From assembly GCA_027579435.1 (NCBI GenBank), contig JANBPK010001573.1:1-28863 (forward strand): a stretch of DNA of 28,863 nucleotides, in the 5' to 3' direction. Numbering within the stretch: position 1 is the first letter of the stretch; every line of letters begins with the position of its first letter. Origin of the DNA: Candolleomyces eurysporus (lineage: Eukaryota > Basidiomycota > Agaricomycetes > Agaricales > Psathyrellaceae). The position numbers and the translations under genes were made by a program. Below are positions 20,459-28,863 of the stretch, one piece after another. The notes under the pieces were generated by a model. It worked only from the letters and a program-made list of their open reading frames with translations. It was not told the origin of the DNA and ran no database searches.

Positions 20459-20884
20459 TCAAGGGGAATTGGTACGTTTGGGCGCCGACCGAGCATCCGG
20501 ATAGTCGCCAGAAGCCCTTCTCAACGGACTACGATCCGTAGGAGGTTTCAACGAATTGGCACTTGAAGACAGAGGAGTGAGGGGCTGACACGCTTCCCCC
20601 AATAGTAGAGCAGTCAAGTGCTGTGAGGATTCATCCGCCGGGACTGCGGGGGCTTTGGGTTGGGAGGTGGTACGCTTGGCGGGTGGCTGGGGTTCCAGGT
20701 AGTCGTCAGAAGGCCCCTTCAAAGGACTTTGGGGGGGCCGCGCACTGGGAGTCGCTAGATGCCGAGATAGGGTTGTTGCATGGTTTCTAGGTTCTGCCCT
20801 CCCTAACGCTGCAATTCCCTCGCCGAAAAGTCTGAGAACATAGCTATAGTGATCCTCAGCGCTCGACCAAAAACCCTGGGCCAC
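20459..20884 (-). pseudogene. Open frame with repeated SP-x-K/R..DY..P-x-KRT motif, upstream of D
   Basis: A 141-codon minus-strand frame. Its second half matches the frame at 16691-17128 (SPLKGPSDDYLEPQPPAKRT, then SPLRRASGDYPDARSAPKRT). The first half does not match, which fits a frame or exon boundary near the start of the shared part. Rich in Pro, Ser and Arg and probably disordered. No family recognised; coding status doubtful. Confidence 0.4.
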
Positions 20885-21248
20885 TTTTCACGTCTATGAC
20901 TATCACGGCATCTTGTATTCTATCTCTGCAGGCGTAAGGCTTTGGGACATTTATAGCCAAGGCCAAAGCGTACTTGCGGTCTGACGGATGTCTCGCAATT
21001 CTTTGTCCACTCAAGGCTCGAATGAAGGCTGAGGATCATCCCGGCCACGTTCTTGCAATTCCCGAAACTCTGGATTTATAATCATTTAACCAGCCTCGTC
21101 GTGTTTTCCGATAAAGCGAATTCTCTGCAGAGGCCCTCTGACAACTAGCCAGGTCGCTGAGTGCCCTGATTCCTCTCGAATCGTCCAACTCCATTGAACG
21201 CTCACATACTCCTCACAGCTTGATTTCCCCGCTATTTACTCGCACGAA

Positions 21249-21554
21249 TTAGATATGTAGGATGTCAGCTTTTATTTCACTGTATCCAGATTTCTGTCTA
21301 TTCTGAATCGTTTCATCCAGGCTTCCATCCGGTAGCTTTTCAAAAGGTAGAAGTTCATTAAATTCTGCGTTGTATGTAGGGTGTACTCCTTGTCCTTGGT
21401 ATAAAGCACACTTCCATTGCAAGGCGTCCCGATATCCTTTGAAAGCGAGGATGATGGGTTTCAATAAAAGATTGAGGTCGTTTATAAGCCTTCGTGAAAA
21501 TTCGCACCATTCTAACATGTGCACTTGTTGACTGGTGCAGTTAACCATGAACAC
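21249..21554 (-). other. Conserved short open frame, 101 codons
   Basis: The longer version of the frame at 2677-2892. It has an in-frame CAAGGA insertion (YQGQGVHPTY against YQGVHSTY) and continues past the position where the other copy has a stop, to TAA at 21249. It could be a real exon of an unrecognised gene, but the mixture of silent and replacing changes gives no firm support. Confidence 0.3.
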
Positions 21555-21955
21555 CTCAAACTGAGCTCAACGGAGCCATTTTAACCGACCATGAACGGAA
21601 CTCTGAGTAGATGACATCGACCCCCATAAGTTTATGCACTCTGAGGAGGGATAGAAAAGAATCTCTTCCGTATGATAACCCGGATTAATGCTCGAAGACA
21701 ATTGAGTTCACTCAGCTTAATGTCACTGGTCCACGGCGGCAGCGCTGAATGACGATATAGGTCAGAGCAATACAAAGACTAGTCCACTAGGTAGGCTGCT
21801 GAATACAGCAGAGATCTTATGAACAGGCATGCCAACGACTTTTCTTAGCGACAGAAGAAGGGGAGACGGGAAGTGGGTCGACGACAGAGCGGGATCCAGA
21901 TTATTGCAGCAACTTGGCATCTTCGCGTGCGATTGTCAGAGCCTGCATGGAGTGA

Positions 21956-23419
21956 CAAGTATCCCCTAGTATCTATAAAGATATGTCCTCGATCAGTTTA
22001 CAACTGTTTATTCCTTGGCGGCTCTCTCTTCAACCAGCCTTTTCTAAGTATGTCCTTCTGCATTCTGTGAATCTGACCGCCGACTCGGACTAACAAATCT
22101 TATTTGCTTTGACTTTCACTGCACAGTCATAGAGGTGCGTCACGAATCCCATTTTTTATTGCGGCTTTTGTGGCATTGTCTCCAAGAGATGAACTACGAG
22201 GCACATATCCTTTGGGATGCGCACCTAAGGTTGAGCTTTAGAGCACGCTGCGCAATCACGCCTAGCAACGAAATAAGCGCAGGCATTTTGCATATTTCAT
22301 GTCAACCGTCAGAGGCAACTGTCAGAGGTACATTGGGACAGTGCCACATGTGACGAGGCTCTGCGCGTCCACAAGCACATAAACCTTAAAGAAGAACTTG
22401 ACAAATATACTTCACAAGCTAACATTCCACGAGTACACTTGAGTCGTAGCCTCGGATCCTGAAGCCGTAGCGAAGCGAGGCAGGACTTGTATAAGATATA
22501 ATTCTGAGACTGGGAAGCCTTACTGAAGTAAGGAACTTTCCTTCAAGATCCCCGTCTGTATACGTTGACCGAGATGTTACCAGCGCCGTTCATTGGGGGG
22601 GAAACAATTTTCTTGAGTCAATGTTGACTTGGTTGATCAAACAAAAAGCGAGGTGACACCGTGACAGAGCGCTGCCTCGTAGGCGCAGTATCAGCTCTTC
22701 AAACTCATAGCAAAGGAATGACAGCGGCGGCAGTTCCTGTGATAAGGCGCCTACCCTGTGCTGTGCAACTGAATAACCCGTCTACAGTTCGAAATGGAAC
22801 AAAGGCCTTGGATATTCAATCCTACCCATGTCAAGAGAAGAATAAATGAGAGGCTGACAGATGTGGCGTCAATTCAGCGATCTGAAAGGGTGCTCTAAAA
22901 CTCGAAGTTGGCAGAAATAGGAAAAGAAGCAAAACGTTCTTTGAATCGGGACGTTACTAGGAGCTGTGGAAACCGGCAGTTCTTTGTGCCGTCCACCTAC
23001 CGACCTACCTAGTTGCCAGTCCATCTGAATGAGACTATTGGAATCCAACTTTCGCATCGTCTTTTTCAGTTCATTTACCGTTATATATTACCGAGGCATT
23101 TTGCCGAGGGTACTTAAGGGGGTCCAAAAAGGCCAAGACCACGTTCCTCCTTGTAACCGGCACAGGGGGCGGCACAGGTCCTTCCATCATGCTTGATGGA
23201 GCTCCGCCATGTTACCATGGCATGTTATTTCGGTATCACCCGCTGCCAGTCGCTTTGCTCTGCCGCTTTCCTCTCCGTTGTTGTGCCAGTACCAGGCACT
23301 GCACGCATGGACCTGCGGCTGTCTTCGGCTCTAGCTGGGAGATGTTAAGGTTAGATGGAGGTAGTAATGACGCGAGTGTAGATTGAGATAGAGGAGCAGA
23401 CAAGGGGACGGCAAGAACC
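21956..23419. other. Left part of the right-arm-specific segment, no gene seen
   Basis: Not duplicated elsewhere in the window. Open frames are short (60-99 codons) and unrecognised. A small inverted repeat (CCATCA/TGATGG) lies near 23185-23200. The last few hundred bases must hold the promoter of the gene starting at 23420. Confidence 0.4.
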
Positions 23420-25651
23420 ATGCAAAATGCTTCGGCCCTTGTCGTGCGCAGCATCGGCCACTCGCCACAGGTTTCATATACAGCATATAATCCCGACAGT
23501 GTGGAAATGAGAGAGGTTACGGCGTTCTGTGACAATACTCATATTCCATGTTCCGTAATCGAATCCCCGCTTACAATTCAATCTGGAACAAATACATCGA
23601 ATATAATCGACAACGAATATTTATTGGCATCCTCGTCGGGGTTCTTCACCGTTCACCATTTCCGCCGCATCCTTCTCCGTCAAATTCCGAGGCCACCGAC
23701 CGTAGCCCTGCACCTGAGCGTCGCAATGAAAGATCATTACAAGGGAATCTTCAACAACAATCAATTCATCGAGATCCACAATCCAGGTTCTCCCCAAGCT
23801 GACGGTGAGTCGCGTTTTTTCTAGGTTTCGAGGCATACGTAACGAGTATTCCAACAGTAGCTCCGAGAATACTTGACTCTGTCAAGAAGGACAGCAGTTT
23901 AAACTCTTACAATCCTGAGGCACCCACCATTCACGTCCCATACTTCACGATAGACACCATCTCTCGTCTCCCCACCATTCGGCAACAGCAACCGTTATTT
24001 CAGTCGACCCCCTCGCCACCCTCAAGCTACGGCAGCTGCTCTTTCGAGCTTGCACATAGCTTAAATCTACTTCCGTTCCAGGAGAATGGAGGTTTACTCA
24101 CGATGGCCGAGGTCAAGATCGACCAGCTAGGTCGATACAGCGACCGATACTGCGGATACTTGTCTCGACACGCTCTCGTTCTGCTGGCCAGTCAGTATGC
24201 AAGCCGTGTCGCCGTGACTCCCGGAAGCGGGGCAGGTGGGGGAATCACCATCGACACACCATTGGGACGATTCAAAATCTTCGACAAAGACCACGTTCCT
24301 TATGTCCATTTCAACTCTCAACTGCGTACACCCACTTCGAACAAGTGCGACCAGCCTCGAGATCAATCAGTTTCAGACATGGAGATTATCCAACAGGCGG
24401 CCAGGGGTCGATATCATATTAAAGATTTCTACATGATGTTCGAAAACATCAGCACATCTCCGAGCAGTTGGAAGGACCCCGACGTAGTCTCGACAATCGA
24501 AATCGCGATGAAGCACGTTATTCAACCCACTGGCCATTCAGTATTCTTGGACCAGAGGCTGGTCAAGGAATGGAGGCAAATCTTACAATATTCCTCTGAT
24601 ATGATGAAATCCGTCTTTAATATCTTCATAGGAATTCACGAGCCAAAATACTTTGTACACCTCAGAAAAAACTTCACTCAGCGTCAGATAGATAATCCGC
24701 AAAAAACTGTTGAGGAGAAGATGATCAGCTGGGTCGGCCTATCAATGTCGTTACTTCAGAGCTCCAAGCTCACCGTCTTAGATGCTCTTCGTGCGTTCCA
24801 TTTTTTTAATTTCATCAGTCACTTTGGACTCTAACGCTGCGCCTTCCCTCACGGTAGAGATTCATCAGTCTGTACTATGCTCGCTAGGTGTTATAGGCGA
24901 GGGACATGGCAAGCTGAGAGGGGCGACAGTCAACTACGAAAAGCTCTCAGAAACATCCAATCGCCGATTCGTCAACCTGTTTGACGTATACATCAGGTCC
25001 CAGCAGAGTGCTGCCTTCCTGGAAGAAGAGCTGAAGAAGCTGTTGCACAAGAGTGAGAACATCGCGCTCGTTCTTTGGCAGGGAAGCTTGGCAATGCTGG
25101 CGTATTGGAACGCTTTCAAAGTCCTCGAGTTTGTGACTGAGGCTCCGGAAGAATGGCTTGAGTTTGTGTTGGCATTGGATTCTGACATTCTCATTGGGTG
25201 AGACGTAATACATGTTTACACACATTCATGAGAGAACTCTGTACTTCAATATTCATACACGTACTATTCCCATTCCCTATGTATATTGTATATCTTCTCA
25301 ATCGACTTCTAACGGCTCTGTTTTGATACCCTGAGTCATACCAACTTCCTGAATGAATCCACCGAACACCTCGCTGGCAACATTGCTAGAGCCTTGCAAA
25401 CGTGTGTATCAGCGAATTTGAGTGGTTACTGCATTTCGCAGCCTCAAAGACTCAACGGCATCAAAACACCAGCATCACTCTGAGTGTGACTCTTTTTTTA
25501 GAGAATTCAATCAAAGAACGTCGCGGGATACTTGAAGCATCTCGCCCCTTCCGTGATGCGAGGTCTTAACCCAGTTGATTTACGAGGCATTGAAAGTCAC
25601 CGACGAGAACTTGACAGCTCTGAACGCTTTCCCAGCTATGATAATAACTGA
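23420..25651 (+). CDS. Hypothetical protein, about 623 aa (5 exons)
   Basis: No family was recognised. Exon 1 is 23420-23804 (GTGAGT donor). Exon 2 is 23858-24790, a 311-codon open stretch including LGRYSDRYCGYLSRHALVLL and MISWVGLSMSLLQSS. Exon 3 is 24858-25197 (NLFDVYIRSQQSAAFLEEEL, a helical acidic/leucine-rich part). Two further exons, 25336-25401 and 25504-25651, fit in phase, giving IARALQT joined to IQSKNVAGYLKHLAPSV and a stop at 25651. If the exon 3 donor at 25198 is not used, the protein ends at TGA 25201 (553 aa). No signal peptide or clear transmembrane segment is visible; a soluble, mostly helical protein is inferred. It lies in the 5-kb segment that interrupts the right repeat arm. 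The start is the first ATG of the open frame and could be further upstream. Confidence 0.65.
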
Positions 25652-26919
25652 TAGCAGACAAGGTGGATCAATTCTCCTCCACACATCGATAAGTGAGACC
25701 GGCAATCAAGGATCTCACAACAATGAGCGACACTGTAAGAAAAGAAGGGGCTTTTGCAGACCGTGACAGAGATCCGGCGTTGTAACAGACAGGTTGACTT
25801 TTGTGGTCCTACAGCAGCTTTATCTTTTGCCAGAGGCACGATGAAGCCATCTGCCCATGTTTCCTTTAAGTATTCACTGTATGTCCATGAAAAATATTAG
25901 CTAAACAAAGGATATACCAAGATTGTCATGGTGGTATAATTTCTGTATCTCGGGATATAGCCTATGAAGCACCTTGCAAAGAAGGAGACAAAGGAAAGAA
26001 ACAAAGGCCCATTTAACAGGGCTGTCCCGGCCAGTCACAGTATGGAATAAGCACTGTGAAATTCAATCTGTCTGTTACATTGCCACACTATGTCACGATT
26101 CGCGGAACCACCTCCTTTCCTGCAGTGTGATGGTAACAAACAAGTAGAGGCACAAAATATTGGGTACCTCGGTTTATAGAGGATGAGATAGACCGAATGA
26201 GCGAAAAAGAGGGAGATAGCGGACTCCAAGGCGTTCTAGAGCGCTAACCTCGTCTCTCTGTGGGTCAAGTACGTTTGGTTAACCTTAGGTGCCGAGACAA
26301 GAGCGTCAACGATGAGACGGAGCCTGAGCAGACGACTGATGGGGTGCAACAGTCAGTCAAGGATAGGACGATAGAGAGCTCAAGCGGAGACCAATCTGGA
26401 GGCCACGAGCGCACCCATCCACAACAGTCGTCCTGTCACGCTAGCCTGAAGGGTCTTAAGTGCTAGGTCAACGGAAGCCATCCTGAGTCGGGTACCATGA
26501 TGAGCTTGAGATCGGGGTTGGGTATTCCCCGCCCATCTGATATCAACGCATAGACATTCAATGAACTGGTATCCCATCTGTATCCTCAACCGATGCGAGC
26601 TCGATTTCTCAGTGAAACATATCACAGTCGATCTATCCAAATCCCGTGAGTCGTAACTTTGAAGACGTAGCATTCATCCACTCACTCATCCAGTGACATA
26701 TCCGCAGCTCGTATCTCCGTGAAACATCCCTCAGATGCGCATAAATATCGTTCAGCTCTGGGTTCCCAAGCCCGTAGGTAGTCCAAGTACCCGCAGCTGG
26801 TCTGAGTCCAAAATCAACATGCACTGGACATTTCTCCGAATCTTCTTCATCCTGACGTTCAATTTCGTCTCCATGGCCTCGGGGGACACGAGGATACGTC
26901 CATTCGTCTTGTAAACTGT
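25652..26919. other. Right part of the right-arm-specific segment, no firm gene
   Basis: Mostly short frames. On the minus strand, 26824-26690 reads an open stretch (YGLGNPELNDIYAHL, RRYELRICHW) close to GTGAGT-like sites, and 26673-26380 is open for 97 codons. These could be exons of an unrecognised minus-strand gene, but no model could be built. Confidence 0.35.
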
Positions 26920-28060
26920 GATCGAAACTCCGCTTTCGCCGATATTTATGAGAAGCGGCCAGAGGGTCACTTGGCCTGCCTGACCCGCATCGCCGAACGA
27001 CCTCACCCTGCCTCTCGTCTAACAGGAAGAGGCTCCAGACGAACCTCGACTCAGAAAAACTCTCTCTTCGCCCATCTACCGTGATTTATACGGTGAGCTA
27101 GATCGATTTCCATTGCTCACCCTCTCAATAAACCTTTCACTCCACCGTTCCTCGGAAAAAGACAACGTATCATCGGAGGAGGCTCAGATAGGGGCTGGAC
27201 TAGAGTCACGGTACCCTGCTTTGGCGCTGACGTCGCACGCATAGACCGAGAACGAGACTCGCAGACGCAGGCGTGTATGTCGCGCAAGAGCAGGGATAGG
27301 AAATTTAAACCTCCACGTCGCTGTGGACAGTGCTCGGAACAGTTAGGCCAACATTGGGCAATCTCACTGTAACGGGACCTGCCCGGTTGAAGCGTAGCGG
27401 CATGTGGCACCGTATAGTAGCGCAAGGGAGGAATATGGGCCTGTTGGAGAGCTTCGAGTCAGGGATGGCTCATCGTTAGGAACAAGGGGTAAGGAAAGTC
27501 CGAAGACTGTTCATTATTTCGCAGACCACCAGTAAGGGTCTGGCTATGCCACCTTTACTAGCTCCAGTGCTGTTTTTGGTGTCGGTTGCAGGTCGTCATT
27601 ACCAGCTTTTGGCGACCCACTTTAGAAAGCACGAAACTCTAAAGGGTCAACGCTCAACTTGAATATTCAACGGGAACCAGAATAGAGGACGAGGTAGGAA
27701 CCAACCGCCATTTTTCTCGCTAGCCCAAGAGAGAGCAACGCTTTCTGAAGGGTATATTTCACTGCCTGATAGCCACAATTTTTGTGGTTCGAAAATGGGC
27801 ATGACAGTGAAGAACGCTGAGATATGGGGAATGAGCACGACGCTCTAAATCCTCCCGGCCCGGCACATCGCTCCCTGATCACTCATCTCCCCAGTCGACT
27901 CTCACTTTCACTCCCTTCGGGCGCCATTGACTCACCGTCCGATACGATGGCTCGAAAACGTCGAGATCACTCGCAATCATTCACGGTGTTGCTCCTTGTC
28001 CTTTGAGTGGCTTTTAAAGCCTGGAGAAGGCTTCAAGCGACATCATTGGTACCACCCGGT
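26920..28060 (-). repeat. Orphan fragment of the duplicated unit
   Basis: Reverse-complement match to 1200-2296 (downstream of copy A). Its outer edge extends a little into sequence like that after copy D (TTTAAAGCCT near 28012). It contains the roughly 210-bp block (27525-27737) missing after D. No secreted-protein gene is attached: similarity ends at about 28060, before the gene would be reached. Confidence 0.75.
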
Positions 28061-28385
28061 GCCAGTGGCTAAGGAGACGAGTTTCTATATATCCTGGACC
28101 AGAAGCTGCAGCAAATGCAAATTGCTGACGGCGTGCATCGAGGCGCCCGAGGCCTGAAGCGAATCGGGTAGGCCGACACGGCGGCCAATTGCCATAAATG
28201 TTGTGGTTGCGCCTTGCGGAGGTACTCTGGACGAAACAGTAAAATCCCCAATAGATTTATCCTAGAGTCAATTCTACGTACTCGGGGAGGTCACAACGAA
28301 TGAATAAGTATACGAAGGTGTACAATAGTAGAATACAGTGAGTAGTATGTGCCGAGTCCGATGAAAAGAGCGAGATACAGAGCGA
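28061..28385. other. Intergenic, nothing seen
   Basis: Unique sequence between the orphan repeat and the 3' end of the GDT1-type gene. It should contain that gene's transcript end. No other feature seen. Confidence 0.5.
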
Positions 28386-28863
28386 TTATGGCTCAGAACT
28401 AGGTGTGATGGGAATCGACATGTCCACGTCGCTCCCCATCATATAAGCCTCGTACAGGTAGACAATCCCAAAGATTAAGAAGAGGATAGAGCCTCCGAAC
28501 GTAACGTGCTTGACGGATATTTTTGTCGAGACGTATCTTCCGCCAATGACGGCCAATGCGGTACAGCAACCATGACCAACCACGGTCCCAATCGTTACGA
28601 GATAAACGTTCTGGAATGTCAGTCAGCGATTGATCAACAGGGGAGACGATGAGCAGGAGGAGAGACGTACATGAGCAGCGCCCAGGGCAATAGTCGCAAT
28701 CTGACTTCTGTCTCCCCACTCTCCGAGGAAGGTTAACACGAAAGCCTGTACGAACACCGGTCCCAGCAGCAAGCTGCAAAAGTTCCTGGCACCATCGGCC
28801 AACGAAGCCTTGGGTTTCGACGCTGCAGGCCGCGGCGACCGAGTATGGACTGGACTCTCTCCG
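28386..28863 (-). CDS. GDT1/UPF0016 family cation transporter, C-terminal part
   Basis: Last two exons of a minus-strand gene running off the window. Exon 28863-28671 (partial at its 5' end) encodes a basic Ser/Pro/Lys linker and then FVLTFLGEWGDRSQIATIAL, which holds the E-x-G-D-R-S signature of this family's second repeat. The intron is 28670-28611 (GTACGT..CCAG). Exon 28610-28386 encodes two hydrophobic helices (VYLVTIGTVVGHG onward; FGGSILFLIFGIVYLYEAY) and a short polar tail ending SSEP. Family members are Golgi or vacuolar transporters for manganese and calcium, needed for ion balance and glycosylation. The E-G-D motif is intact, so the part seen looks functional. The N-terminal repeat is outside the window. 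Confidence 0.9.

Larger units (their letters stand above)
19053..21955 (-). repeat. Upstream half of duplicated unit, before copy D
   Basis: Reverse-complement match to about 5189-2297, the most complete pairing in the window. It ends abruptly at about 21955, just after a GTCAGAGCCTGC block. The next part of the unit does not follow here but is found 5 kb further on, at 26920. Confidence 0.8.

Noticed and set aside
23185..23200. Short CCATCA/TGATGG inverted repeat as a regulatory hairpin
   Set aside because: The stem is only about 6-7 bp and such repeats are expected by chance.
1..28060. LTR retrotransposon, Helitron or terminal-inverted-repeat element as the vehicle of the duplication
   Set aside because: No reverse transcriptase, Rep/helicase or transposase frame, no matching long terminal repeats and no clear target duplication were seen at the breakpoints.

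Overview
The window looks like nuclear DNA of a filamentous basidiomycete, most likely an agaricomycete. The genes are split by many short introns (about 50-140 bp, GT..AG, often with a CTAAC or CTGAC branch motif). The recognisable families also fit: a BRE4-like ArAE_2/DUF2421 transporter, an F-box/LRR-type protein, a DUF6534-like membrane protein remnant and a GDT1-type cation transporter. No rRNA, tRNA, CRISPR or operon structure was seen.

Most of the window is a segmental duplication built around a small secreted cysteine-rich protein gene. Four copies are present. A (22-679) and B (5190-5847) lie on the plus strand. C (15341-14719) and D (19052-18395) lie on the minus strand. All have a near-identical signal peptide, first intron and 3' end, and B, C and D keep the same TATA-type promoter. 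The duplicated unit also carries 2-3 kb of flanking DNA on each side. A-B is therefore a direct repeat with a period near 5.17 kb, C-D is a second direct repeat with a period near 3.71 kb, and the two pairs face each other as a broken inverted repeat. A further piece of the unit, with no gene, sits at 26920-28060.

The non-repeated centre (about 6411-14460) holds, left to right: an unassigned stretch with a perfect hairpin; a decayed minus-strand DUF6534-like membrane protein; the intact 21-exon ArAE_2/DUF2421 transporter gene (8829-13356, 1142 aa once two spurious N bases are skipped); and an F-box-type gene on the minus strand whose 5' part is cut off where the copy C repeat begins.

On the right, a 5-kb segment (about 21956-26920) interrupts the duplicated sequence relative to the left arm. 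It carries a five-exon gene of unknown function (23420-25651). The window ends in the last two exons of a minus-strand GDT1/UPF0016 gene.

The genes do not form an obvious pathway. The clearest theme is local amplification and divergence of a secreted-protein gene: one copy has lost 35 bp of coding sequence, and one has a block of ambiguous bases. Single N bases elsewhere behave as artificial extra bases beside homopolymers.
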